DNA of 18,824 nt from Temnopleurus reevesii (GCA_036244855.1 BQKZ01010205.1:1-18824), one strand, 5' to 3'. Positions 1 to 10,116 are shown, counted from the first letter of the stretch. Numbers and translations: made by a program. Notes: a model not told the origin generated them from the sequence alone.

Positions 1-154
1 TTTTATTTGAAGGGAGGGACGAAGTCGGAAACGATTAAGGGGAGCATCGAAACGCCATTTGAATTGTAAAAAGGGAAACATTTCAACACGAGTACGACAA
101 AATGAATATGATTGAGGAACACCAGGGCTGCATTAAGAGACACCCATCAAGAAT

Positions 155-270
155 AGAGGCCCGGAAGCAACACGATTCAACACGATTTTTTTGTTAATTT
201 ACAGTTAACTGCCTCAGAACAAAGAGTCGTCTTGAATCGTGTTGCTCACGGGGCCCTATGTGACCGGGGC
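155..270. mobile_element. Palindromic MITE, copy A (left end deleted)
   Basis: This is the same element as copy B at 1200-1328, inside a long unit of the array. Its right end, CCTATGTGACCGGGGC followed by TTAT, is intact. About the first dozen bases of the left terminal repeat, and the array sequence before them, are missing, so the array text CATCAAGAAT runs straight into AGAGGCCCGGAAGC. The interior keeps the hairpin arms GCAACACGATTCAACACG and CGTGTTGC. The sequence is non-coding, so any movement would have needed a transposase from elsewhere. Confidence 0.8.
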
Positions 271-1199
271 TTATCGTAAAGTGACTTCGCGTATTTATCA
301 GCTCATGTCTTCTGTTCGATAACATGACGAGCCGAGGCAGAATTTTGTCTTGGGAAGCTTCGAAACGCCCTTTGAATTGAAAGAAGAGATACATTCCTAT
401 ATCCTTGCCAAATTTACATGCAGCTTATAAGGAGGGGAACATTGATTTGAATGGAGAGATGACGCCGGAAACGATTAAGGTAGCTTCGAAGCGCCCTTCG
501 AATTGAAAAAGGGAAACATTTCAACACGAGTGCAGACAAAACGAAGATGATGGAGGAACGCCAGGGCTGCATTAAGAAGCACCCATCAAGAATGCGAATA
601 AGTATATCGTAATCTTACTTCGCGTATTTATCAGCTCATGTCTCCTCTTTTTCAAAAACAATGATGAGAGGAGGCAGAATGTTGTCTTGGGAAGCTTCGA
701 TACTCCCTTTAAATTGAAAAAAAGAGACATTCTTTTGTCCTTGCCAAATTTACACACAACTTATGAGAGGAGGGGAATGTTGGTTTGAATGGACAGACAA
801 TGTCGGAAAAGAGTAAGGTAGCTGTGAAACGCCCTTCGAATTGAAAAAAGAAACATTTTTTCGTCCTTTCCAAATCTGCATGCAACTTATGAGAGGAGTG
901 GACCACTAATTTGAATGGACAGACAATGTCGGAAAAGAGTAAGGTAGCTTTGAAACGTCCTTCGAAATGAAAAAAAGGAAACATTTTTTCGTCCTTGCCA
1001 AATCTGCATGCAACTTATGAGAGGAGTGGACCACTGATTTGAATGGAGAGATAACGTCGGAAACGATTAAGGTAGCTTCGAAACGCACTTCGAATTGAAA
1101 AAAAGGAAACATTTGAACACGAATATAACAAAACGAAGATGATGGAGGAACGCCAGGGCTGCATGAAGAGACACACATCAAGAATGCGAATAAGTTTAT

Positions 1200-1328
1200 G
1201 GCCCCGGTCACATAGAGGCCCGGAAGCAACCCGATTCAACACGACTCTTTGGTAATTTACAGTTTACTGCCTTAGAACATAGAGTCGTGAAGAATCGTGT
1301 TGCTACCGGGGCCCTATGTGACCGGGGC
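1200..1328. mobile_element. Palindromic MITE, copy B, complete with TTAT target duplication
   Basis: The ends are inverted copies: GGCCCCGGTCACATAG on the left and CTATGTGACCGGGGC on the right, and most of the 129-bp element folds back on itself. TTAT flanks both ends (1196-1199 and 1329-1332). Other long units give the empty site: they read AAGTATATCGTAATG where this copy, with the element and one TTAT removed, reads AAGTTTATCGTAATG. It belongs to the family of the TTAA-flanked element at 9519-9656. That suggests a piggyBac-like (TTAA) origin; PIF/Harbinger-type TWA targeting is the alternative. The family assignment is inference, the insertion itself is directly visible. Confidence 0.85.
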
Positions 1329-2319
1329 TTATCGTAATGTAACTTCGCGTATTTATCAGCTCATGTCTTTCTGTTTGATAACATGACGAGCCGAGGCAGA
1401 ATGTTGTCTTGGCTTGGGAAGCTTTGAAAAGCCCTTTGAATTGAAAACAAAGAAACATTTTTTCGTCCTTGCCAAATCTGCATGCAACTTATGAGAGGAG
1501 TGGAACATTGATTTGAATGGAGAGATAATGTCGGAAAAGATTAAGGTAGCTTCGAAGCGCCCTTCAAATAAAAAAAAGAAACATTTTTTCGTCCTTGTCA
1601 AGTTTACACACAACTTATGAGAGGAGGGGAACATTGATTTGAATGGACAGACAATGTCGGAAAAGAGTAAGGTAGCTTCGAAACGCTCTTTAAATTGAAA
1701 AAAAGAAACTTTTTTTCGTCCTTGCCAAATCTGCATGCAACTTATGAGAGGAGGAGAACGTTGATTTGAAAGGAGAGATGAAGTCGGAAACGATTAAGGG
1801 GAGCATCGAAACGCCCTTTGAATTGAAAAAAGGAAACATTCTTTCATCCTTTCCAAATGTACATACAATTTATAATAGGGGGGCATTGATTTCAATTGAT
1901 AGATAACATCGAAAATGGTTGTGGTAGCTTCGAAACGCCTTTTGGATTGAAAAAGGAAACATTCTTTAGTCCTTGCAAAACTTACATGCAACTTATGGGA
2001 GGAGGGGAACACTGATTTGAATGGAGAGAGAACGTCGGAAACGTTTAAGGTAGCTTCGAAACGCCCTTCGAAATGAAAAAAGAAACATTTCAACACGGGT
2101 ACGACAAAACGAAGATGACGGAGGAACGCCAGAGCTGCATTAAGAGACACCCATCAAAAAGGCGAATAAGTATATCGTAATGTGACTTCGCGTATTTATC
2201 AGCCCATGTCCTCATTTCGATAACATGACGAGTTGAGACGGTATGTTGTCTTGGGAAGCTTTGAGTTGGGATTGATCTAGATTCCTTGCTCGAGTTGCGG
2301 TAAATTGGAGACGAGCCAT

Positions 2320-3048
2320 GACCCCTTTTAAGGAGTAGTCATTACGATTGAAAAAACCCAAGAGGTTGTTGCTTCCTACAATTTAGAATAACTGTGCCGC
2401 AATTGTTCATTGGAGAATCTAAGTTTGTTAAATGTCAGCTGTATGACGATATTTCCTGTAATTACTTTTAAGGAGCATTCATTAAGATGGAAAACCCAAG
2501 AGGACGGTATTTCCTACGATTCAGAATAAATGTGACACATGGCAGAATTTAAGTCAGCTTTTTAAATATCAGCTGTATGACGATATTTGCTGTAATTACT
2601 TTTAAGGAGCAGTCATTAAGATGAAAAAACCCAAAGGTTGGTGTTTCCCACGATTTAGAATAACTGTGACACATTTGTTCATGGGAGAATCTAAATTAAC
2701 GTTTAAATATCGGCTGTATGACGATATTCGATGTGATTACTTTTAAGGAGCAGTCATTAAGATGGGAAACCCAAGAGGATGGTGTTTCCTACGATTCAGA
2801 ATAACTGTGACACATTTGTTCATGTGAGAATCTAAGTTAATTTTTTTTAAATATCAGCTGTATGGCGATATTTGTTGTAATTACTTTTAAGGAGCAGTTA
2901 TTAAGATGAAAAAAAAAACCTAGAGGGTCGATGATGCTTCCTACGATTCAGAATAATCATGAATCTTTGTTCATTAGAATCTAACCCAAATAATGATATT
3001 GGTTAAGTTTAGAAATATAGTTTCATGACCATATTTGCGTTAATCACA
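2320..3048. repeat. Tandem array, ~140-bp unit, about five copies
   Basis: The landmark TTTTAAGGAGCAGTCATTA recurs with its AAGGAG at 2330, 2470, 2604, 2745 and 2889, giving periods of 140, 134, 141 and 144 bp. Each unit also holds an AAACCCAAGAGG-like block, CCTACGATTCAGAATAA, a TTTGTTCAT block and AAATATCAGCTGTATGACGATATTT. The first and last copies are the most divergent; the last trails off near 3048. It directly follows the 126/210-bp array but shares no obvious sequence with it. No coding potential is seen. Confidence 0.88.
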
Positions 3049-5722
3049 AAAATATGACTAACACGTTGTACCGGAAGGGTGCTCCCCCCGTAAAAAAAAA
3101 AAGGTGTCCGCCTCCTGTCGTGGTACAATCCCGGCCGCACGCGTGGTATGTCCTACATGACCAAAGTTATTGCTCCTCCGTATTAGCCCCTCCATTGCTC
3201 TCGACAAAAAATGTCCCGAAGAAATACGAATTCAGATTAGAAGAAATAAATCAAGAAATGTTTGCTTGAGTCGGATTTCTTCTTTCAATAAATATATGAA
3301 ATATCGGTTTTTGTGTAAATTACGTAATAGCAAATGCATCCAATTCACATAGTAAATGATGATGGTATTCAATTGGACGACATCTCATGGGCTGTAGTGT
3401 TAGATTTTTATAAAGTACATCTTTTCGGCAATCCCTGATCATGTGCTTAGTCTGCAAACACAGGCCCATTTTAAGGTCATGTGTTGGTGCTACATAGGAG
3501 TACCTCTGTCCAGAGCAAATCCTAGGGAAGCCTCCGTCTGACTTGATTGTTTTTCTTGTCGTAATGAAGCACATGCTAATTAGCCGTCGCCCATGACATA
3601 GACAACTGCAAGCAGACACAACTGAAGACACTGACTTAATTGGGGTTCTGCGCGGAGACTACAAACTTATCGCCTGTCAGTCCAATTATGAATTAATTCT
3701 TCTTGAACATGACCCACTTTTAACGTTGATTATATCATCAACTTTGCACTTTTGGTTGACACGCAGCGCCATCAATGGAGATACCGCCAAGAGGGCACAA
3801 CTGTCGTTAAAAAGCGAATCTCTTTAACCACATGCAAGGCACATCAGTCGTTAAAATATGATTCGATCGAGACTTCATTAACAGTGATGAATTTTAGAGT
3901 AGGCATTATATACGATTAAACAAAGGAGTAGGCATTGGACTGTGTTGATTATCTGAGACCGCACGTTCTACTCAAAGGCACCAGTTTATAAGACTGTACA
4001 CTATTTGAAAGAACGCGTGAAAATGGAAATTAGTTTGTCCCTTATTTGGGAACTATTCGAAGCACCTTCAATTGTTCTCTAAAGAATCATATGAAGTTGT
4101 AAAAACGATGTTCTCAGACAACTGCTAACATGATTAAATTTCAGGTGGTTCAGCTAGACATATATTCATGAGTCTAAACCTTCGGCTAAAACAGGAATCA
4201 TTTGAATTTAAGGTCCTGTAACGTTCTAGCAATAATTCTATACAGTAACGCATGATGCGTGAATAAAACTCTGCGGGGAACTTCGGCGAGTAGACCATGA
4301 CAATTTTTTTTTTTTTTGGGGGGGGGGGGGCAAAGCCATGTATCCCTCGAGTGCTGGTCCAATATTTTCTTTTCCATTGGGGTAGTAAATGTTTATTGCA
4401 TTCTGTCATGCCATAATATATTGTTAATATCAAACCCATGAAAAACACATTCAAAACGATTTAATGAACAGTTTCTTCCTTCGCTTACCTAAAAAAATAA
4501 ATGACGGCTCCTAGTGCAGTACATGTTTGCAATCCTGTACAATATCATGGCGGAAAAGGACTACTTGGGCATTGGTGCTTTGTTTGATGTAAATTGGGTT
4601 AAACTGCCCTGGCATTGGACATTTCTCTGAGTACTTAATGATATACCTATGATATTTTCTATTATTAAATACATTTCAACAAACATTTTCGTGCTTCGGG
4701 GCCCGTAAAATGTTCCGAGTTTGAACAAAGGCACGACATACATTGGTGGCAGCCATGTTGCTATTCTGCCATTGTACACTACTCCCTCGGGAATATTCAA
4801 TAAATGCCGGTGAAGACGAAGTGTTATTGATTGCATTAGCCTTTATAGTCGATAAGGGGCACATTTTGTCAGGGAATCGAAGCACTTGAAAAACTTAAGC
4901 CCATACTCCATTGAACATACATGAATTGGTAAGCTTTTAATGAAGACAGCTTCCCATTAAGAAAACTGTTAACGCTTTCAAGGTGACCAAATATTTAAAG
5001 ATAAGATTATCGTTCAATTCTTATATCTTTATTGTTGGAATTTAGACTAGATGAATGCTGGATCAAAAGTTTTAAGTGCATTCAGATGTTAAAAGATCCA
5101 CCGGTGTGACACTTATCTCACAATAGTACAGAATAGCTTTAACAGTTGCATTCATGAAGCTCAACTAGCGATATTTTGTTTCTAATTTTTTATTGGATTA
5201 ATTAAGTCGTTTAGGAAGTATTAATGACCAAAATTAAAAAAAAGAATAACTATTTTACTACAACAACAATTGACATAATAAAAAATGGGTGTTGCTGCTG
5301 TTGGTGTATGCGTGGATGTGTAGGCTACATCCTGTGCAATTTTCCCCATTTGTAATTGCAATGCATCTGCTTAAGTAACATTTCATTCTCCCAGAATAAT
5401 CTAAATATAATAATCTTGAATGCTCCCCTCTCCTCACCCCATAGGGAGTTTTTTTTGCATTTTCAAGCATTACTATGCGTTTATTGATAATAATGGATAG
5501 CATCCAGAAATAGTCGAGACGGACGTTCGGGCCATTATGCAAAAGCAATGTCACTTTTGATTTCGAGTCTAATTCGCTTCCTTAAACTTCGTAGTATATT
5601 TCCCGTGCAAAAAATAGAATGTGAACATAAAGCAAATCTTTTCCGAAATGGACCCTTTTCATTACGTTGTGTGTCGAGCATAGATAAAACAAATCTAGGA
5701 GACATAAGATAGAACCACCGAT
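3049..5722. other. Low-copy AT-rich sequence, no recognised gene
   Basis: I see no conserved domain, convincing exon or RNA gene here. Open frames of 60-106 codons occur on both strands; the longest minus-strand ones (3320-3631, 4134-4454) match no family I recognise, and the second reads through a homopolymer junction. The only striking local feature is the T14/G13 tract at 4304-4330. The stretch could be intergenic or the downstream part of a long intron of the minus-strand receptor gene. Confidence 0.6.
4304..4330. repeat. Adjacent homopolymers T14 then G13
   Basis: Fourteen T are followed immediately by thirteen G. Such junctions are length-unstable and error-prone in sequencing, so the exact counts may be unreliable. 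Confidence 0.9.
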
Positions 5723-5777
5723 GAAGAGAGAGAAGGAGAGAAAGAGGGAGATGGAGAGAGAGGGAGAGAGAGAGCTG

Positions 5778-5808
<31 letters not shown>

Positions 5809-5835
5809 AATGATGAAAAAGAAGAAGAAGAAGAC
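5723..5835. repeat. GA-rich microsatellite grading into (GAA)n
   Basis: The tract is almost pure purine: interrupted GAGA/GGAGA blocks, then an uninterrupted (GA)n around 5779-5805, then GATGAAATGATGAAAAA and (GAA)n to 5835. Confidence 0.93.
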
Positions 5836-7269
5836 GCCTAAACGGGACTACCCAGTCTTTTAAAGAAAACTTGAATATATAAATAACATAAATAAATAAT
5901 ATGAATAAGAAGTATCAGAACATTAAAATGACCAAAATACGCGTTTATTGTTTTACATTTATCATACTCGAGAACTTGCATTTTTAAGAAAACAACTAAT
6001 GATTTTTACAAATTTCTCCGTATGTGTTCCCANAAATTTCTCCGTATGTGTTCCCATTTTGTCATATTTACCAGGCATGTAACTCAAAATTTAAGCAATT
6101 ATATTAAAAGGGTCAAGAACATATTCATCAACATGTAATGTGATCCTGAGTGACTTCACAAATTATTAGATTGTTTTCATCGAATCAATTTCTTTGTTTA
6201 CATGAAATTAACCTACTTCGATGTCAATATATATGTGGTCAAATTAGAGGGTAAAGGGTATATTATATAGGGCCCGTGCCATTTCAAGGATATTCTCTCA
6301 AGACGTTGGGCAAACTGGAAAACATTCTGTCCACATCTATCGGTTTATAAAAAATTGTCCTGCAAAATGATGGAACCTTGAAATGTTATTATGTTTAACA
6401 TATTTTGAACTAATATTTTCGTCAAATGTTATATATAACGTTTGTTGGAATTTTGCTATTGTACAGTATTTTAACTACTAAAGATATACGTGGAAGGTAT
6501 TATGACCAATTTTAAACAAAAGTTGCCCGATCTTTTTTTAGGATTGTAGTTAATCAATGTTTAATCACCCTAATTCGCATGATTTCTTCATACCAGACTA
6601 GATTTATCATATTATATTCGTTTTTAGCAAATATTTTTTTCCATAAAATTAATACTTCATCGCGTTTTAGGATGTATTTTTTACATGTTGATACGATTTC
6701 GTTGCTACCAAATATTTAAAACAATTATTATCGATCAAATTAACTTTAACATTTCCATTAAATTCTGAGCATGATGTGCTTGAAAAGCAGTTATCAATCA
6801 CATGCACCTCTCATGTATAATCGAAAACTGAAATACATAAATAGAAAAATAGATAATAGATGGCAGTAAATAATCAAGCAGAATTCAAAATAAAGGTGTA
6901 TATTCACCGTTTAATTCTTCCCAATTCTTCTCGGTCTATCCATATTTTACTCATTCGTATTTTCTCTTGCCCTCAACCCTCAGTCCCGTTCTCAGTCTTT
7001 CTTAATCAATCCACATTTAACCTATACCTTTGCAGTTGAGTTTTGACCTACATCGTAATCACTATTATAGCTACATATCGCCTTCCAGGGAAATTGATAC
7101 AGTAAAGACACCATACTACTAATGACGGAAGCCATCCCACACATCCCTTCTAGTCTGAAATGAATATTCATCAGCTAATAGATATAAGAATCCAAAATGG
7201 GATGGAAGGCAGCAGTTTGTGGCTCCAGTGACCGATTATGTGTCAGTTTTCATAATGAATCTCGCATCG
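5836..7269. other. AT-rich sequence, no recognised gene
   Basis: Strongly AT-rich sequence with frequent stops in all frames. No domain, exon signature or RNA gene was recognised. It contains the exact 23-bp duplication around an undetermined base at 6010-6056. Confidence 0.6.
6010..6056. repeat. Exact 23-bp direct duplication separated by a single N
   Basis: Positions 6010-6032 and 6034-6056 are identical (AAATTTCTCCGTATG...TTCCCA) with only an N at 6033 between them. A perfect duplication whose sole spacer is an undetermined base is best read as two sequence ends that overlapped but were joined without merging, so it is probably an assembly artefact. Confidence 0.9.
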
Positions 7270-7618
7270 GACCGGGAAAGGGAAGTAGCAAGAGGATGAG
7301 GAAAGGACAAAAATATCCCAAAGAAGGAGATAAATAAGGAGTGGAATAAGATTAAAAATCAGAACAAGAACATCAATAAGACGAAAAGGAAAGGTGATGA
7401 CGAACAGTAATAACAATAATACTAAAAACAATAATGATAATAACAATAACAATGAAAATGATTTATAGTAATAAAGAACGAAGTAGAAGAAGAAGAAAAA
7501 TGAAAAAAGTAGAAAGAGGCAGTGAATAGAGATAATATGAGAAATAAAAAAGGGGGATGAGGAAAAAAGAAGAACAAGAAGAACAAGAAAGAAAAGAAGA
7601 AGGATAAAAAGATACACG
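7270..7618. repeat. Purine-biased low-complexity tract
   Basis: About 350 bp in which the plus strand is dominated by A and G: GAAGAAG, AAGAACAAGAAG and GGGATGAGG blocks, with an AATAAC/AATGAT-rich section at about 7405-7460. Read on the minus strand it gives Leu/Phe/Ser/Tyr-rich open frames (for example 7243-7617) that imitate membrane proteins. These are composition artefacts. Confidence 0.8.
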
Positions 7619-8370
7619 TAAAAAGTAGGCCAGATACGTCAGGTTTGGTAAAAAACCACACTTTAGTCCTATAACTAATCGTCTGGATAGGTTAGGCAAT
7701 CAAATCACAGCTGCCTATATTGTAGTATGATATCCCCGATATAGATATGTCTCATCAAAATGAAATATGGAATACACGACAAAGCAAATACTACGGAAAT
7801 AGGCAAAGAAAATATGCACAATATTATTTCTTAATCTACACAAGACCATTAACGCCCATCTGCCGACAATAATAATTAAATTCATGTTACTAGTGGGAAC
7901 CGTTATTTTCTCTTCTCCCGCCAATTGCCCTTATAATGGTAGCGTATCATTCCACATTATCAGTAATTACGACACTCTAGGGCCAATTTAAACATCTTAC
8001 CGAATGAAAGCAGCGTAGATCGAGGGAGAAAATTTCTTGGTAACATCACTTATGCATTCTTGGTTTTTATTAATATATTTGAGGTTTAAAATGTGATTCA
8101 TTTAAAAAATGAGGTATGAAGGGGGAATTACAGTGATTTAAGAAAATGTAAACATAATTCTACAAATCAACATTTCATGGTTATGTATTTCCGCGTGTTG
8201 AAAAAACCCGTCACACTCCACAGTTAGGAGTTAGCATTAATGAAAATGGTAGAACTATAAATAAGTTGAACAGATTATCATAATTCGATAGATAATATTT
8301 TAACCAACCAGGGCAGATATACGAAACGCTGTGTTATAAGTTACCCGAATCTGTGAACCAAATATCAAAT
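7619..8370. other. AT-rich sequence, nothing recognised
   Basis: No gene, RNA or repeat family is recognised here. A minus-strand open frame at 7715-7924 has no recognisable domain or splice context. Confidence 0.55.
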
Positions 8371-8442
8371 CATCCAGACGGGATTCGAACCCGTGACCTC
8401 ACAGTTACAAGATTAGTGTTATAACCACTAGACCACCGGGGT
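8371..8442 (-). tRNA. Degenerate tRNA-like sequence (possible Thr-TGT); tRNA pseudogene or SINE head
   Basis: Read on the minus strand this is a 72-nt stretch of canonical tRNA spacing. The RNA polymerase III A box TGGTCTAGTGGTTA and B box GGTTCGAATCC are both intact, and the T-arm is perfect (ACGGG / CCCGT around TTCGAAT). The anticodon loop position reads CTTGTAA, giving TGT (Thr). The other stems are damaged: the anticodon stem CTAAT/CTGTG pairs at only two of five positions, the D stem at two of four, and the acceptor stem only at its inner four positions. A functional tRNA is therefore unlikely. It is most simply a tRNA pseudogene or the promoter head of a tRNA-derived retroposon. Confidence 0.6.
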
Positions 8443-9518
8443 TCCCGAGTGATTTGGCTTGTATCATGATAATTAGGCAAAGTAGTCCCGGATCCAATGA
8501 GTTGTCTCACAATATGGCATACAGTTTTGTAAATATATATATGAAAATATCTCTTTAATTGATAAAGACTGCTCGACTGATTTATAATTCTATGAAAAAG
8601 TGCACCACATACGACAAAATCTTATATTCCATGGGACTCTGGAACAAATTACAATTATGTTCTTACTTTGAATAATTATCATAATGATTTCATATTTTCG
8701 GTGATTTCTGTCCGGAAAAGGAACTTACTCCACCTCTTTAAAGGATAGGTATCAAGGACGATCGACAAAATATGCCAACAATGAGAATGATAAACATGAA
8801 AACCGAAATGCCTCATTTTTCCCCGCAGAGCAGGTGATATTTCCTCAAAATACGTCTTTGAGGGAATATGAATATTTGATGATCTGTTAAATTAATGTGT
8901 TTTAAACGATCACTCACGACAGACGGTCTGTTTTGATACAAAATGCATGTGGACGAGGATTGAAGTCAATCCTTCCTGGTTTTTGTTGCCATGACAACCA
9001 CAGTGTTTTCACGTCCAATGGGGGGGGGGGAGAATTTCAGTCGAATTCACCTGTATCAACTTCAATATAATTACGAACGTTGTGAATTTCGTTTCGTCCT
9101 TCAAACCGAACACGATAAAAAGAACATGCACATACATATACACACAAAAACACACATACATCACACACACGCACACATACACATATAAATATATATATAT
9201 ACACACATGCACTATAGAGAGAACATACGAATGCACTAATGCAGATTCAAGGAGCAAAGAGGTCGCCTTTTCTAAATCGTTGGTTTCCATTCTCACATTT
9301 TTATTCACAATAATTAGAGGCACACCAAGAGATTTTTCTCTTATTCTGTAGACAAATATTAACCAAGTGTCGCACCTGCTAATTGAAATAAAAGGGAAGC
9401 TAATTCTTCTTTTTTTTTCGTAAAAACAATATTGTAATGGCCTGAAAGAGAGTTCTAAACTTTGTCTACTTCCTTTGTGACTTTTGCTCAAAGTTAAAGT
9501 CACATATCATGCTATTAA
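8443..9518. other. Non-coding stretch, probably intronic
   Basis: No exon was recognised. It contains a G11 run at 9020-9030 and the CA/TA microsatellite at 9124-9210. The 164-codon minus-strand open frame at 9009-9503 reads through that microsatellite, giving a Tyr/Val/Cys-rich segment, and has no domain; I do not call it a gene. Given the receptor exon's orientation this is probably part of the intron downstream of it. Confidence 0.55.
9124..9210. repeat. Compound (CA)n / (TA)n microsatellite
   Basis: ACACATAC and CACACA blocks followed by ATATAAATATATATATAT and then ACACACATGC. Confidence 0.93.
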
Positions 9519-9656
9519 GGCCCCAGTCACACAGAAGCTCCGATTGAACACGATATAATATGACTTTTGGTTCACTTAAAAGGTGACTGTACCTGAACAA
9601 AAAGTCATGTTGAATCGCGTTCAGTCAGCATGTCGGGGCTTCTTTGTAACTGGGGC
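9519..9656. mobile_element. Palindromic MITE, copy C, with perfect TTAA target duplication
   Basis: This 138-bp element has inverted ends (left GGCCCCAGTCACACAGAAGC, right GCTTCTTTGTAACTGGGGC) and TTAA on both sides (9515-9518 and 9657-9660). The interior is also self-complementary around ATGACTTTTGGT and AACAAAAAGTCAT. Ends and interior resemble the MITEs at 155-270 and 1200-1328, for example AACACGA followed by CTTTTGGT or CTCTTTGGT. TTAA duplication is the hallmark of piggyBac-type transposases, so I infer a non-autonomous piggyBac-like MITE. It sits in the presumed intron downstream of the receptor exon, 34 bp from the last exon base. Confidence 0.88.
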
Positions 9657-9690
9657 TTAAAAGAGACAGGAATAAATAAGTGATTCTTAC

Positions 9691-9858
9691 CAGCTCGCGT
9701 AGCCTCGAAGCTGTCGTTATGTTGGATGTATCTGATGTCTGCTGATAAGGTTGCCGTGTGGTTCATGGCGGCCCCAAAGGCCTTTCCTACCCTAGAGACC
9801 GCCATCTTGAAGGCCGCCTCCTCGGGGCTACCAGCCATTTGTCTAGGGAAAAGTCCAC
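9691..9858 (-). CDS. Internal exon of an AMPA/kainate-type ionotropic glutamate receptor (partial gene)
   Basis: The exon encodes about 55 residues from the start of the amino-terminal ligand-binding domain of a tetrameric postsynaptic cation channel gated by glutamate. Family landmarks in order are GGLFPR at the first strand (as in AMPA receptors), EEAAFKMAV in the first helix, an N-glycosylation sequon NHT, and DSFEATRAG (DSFEAS in vertebrate kainate receptors). The 3' splice site follows a pyrimidine-rich tract ending CCCCGAACAG; the 5' splice site is GCTG then GTAAGA. Both exon ends are phase 1 (2 + 165 + 1 bases), so the exon is symmetric. It is visibly more GC-rich than its surroundings. 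The open frame continues both ways but only across intron-like sequence. The signal-peptide exon should lie at higher coordinates and the next exon at lower ones; neither was identified. Kainate versus AMPA subtype cannot be settled from one exon. Confidence 0.88.
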
Positions 9859-10069
9859 CTGTTCGGGGAAAATAAAGAGAGATTGTTAGGACGTGTAAAA
9901 TATAGTTGCTATGAAGTTGCAATGAATCACAAATAAACTTCAAATAAAATTCTTAATTAAGTATAAGTTGAACTACTTTAATGCATTAAAACGGATTGAT
10001 TACTGCGCTAGAGGGAGCAACAGTGAGAAGTCAAAGATCTCTTCTCCATTGGAATCATACACAATATAC

Positions 10070-10071
<2 letters not shown>
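9859..10071. other. Flank of the receptor exon, presumed upstream intron
   Basis: Read on the minus strand this leads into the exon through the polypyrimidine tract TCTCTCTTTATTTTCCCCGAACAG-like sequence near 9860-9882. Nothing else is recognised. Confidence 0.55.

Positions 10072-10116
<45 letters not shown>

Larger units (their letters stand above)
1..2263. repeat. Composite tandem array of ~126-bp short and ~210-bp long units
   Basis: The array is cut by the left window edge. Using the conserved GCTTCGAAACGCCC block as phase marker, repeats begin near 43, 357, 483, 694, 821, 947, 1075, 1421, 1549, 1675, 1803, 1926 and 2053, and the last ends near 2258. Short units are 123-128 bp and contain the block CCAAATCTGCATGCAACTTA. 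Long units (483-693, 2053-2257) are 205-211 bp; after GAAACATT they switch to a different middle block starting CAACACGAGT, then rejoin the short-unit sequence at the next marker. Two long units (43-356, 1075-1420) are lengthened by a MITE. The order is L S L S S S L S S S S S L. Short minus-strand open frames (for example 1356-1736) are this repeat read as a ~42-residue periodic peptide; I do not call them genes. I do not recognise the family. Confidence 0.93.

Noticed and set aside
709..2150. Several minus-strand open frames of 90-126 codons
   Set aside because: They are readings of the 126-bp tandem repeat; variable unit lengths break the frame and no domain or splice context is visible.
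3320..3631. 103-codon minus-strand open frame
   Set aside because: I recognise no family. A loose Cys/His spacing suggested a zinc-binding transposon fragment, but it did not fit any motif convincingly.
4134..4454. 106-codon minus-strand open frame with a PPPP/KKKK segment
   Set aside because: The proline/lysine stretch is the T14/G13 homopolymer junction, and nothing else in it is recognisable.
7243..7699. Open frames resembling multi-pass membrane proteins
   Set aside because: The Leu/Phe/Ser richness comes from the complementary strand of a purine-rich low-complexity tract.
9009..9503. 164-codon minus-strand open frame, the longest in the window
   Set aside because: Its centre is a translated CA/TA microsatellite and its end a translated G run. 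It has no domain and lies in a presumed intron.
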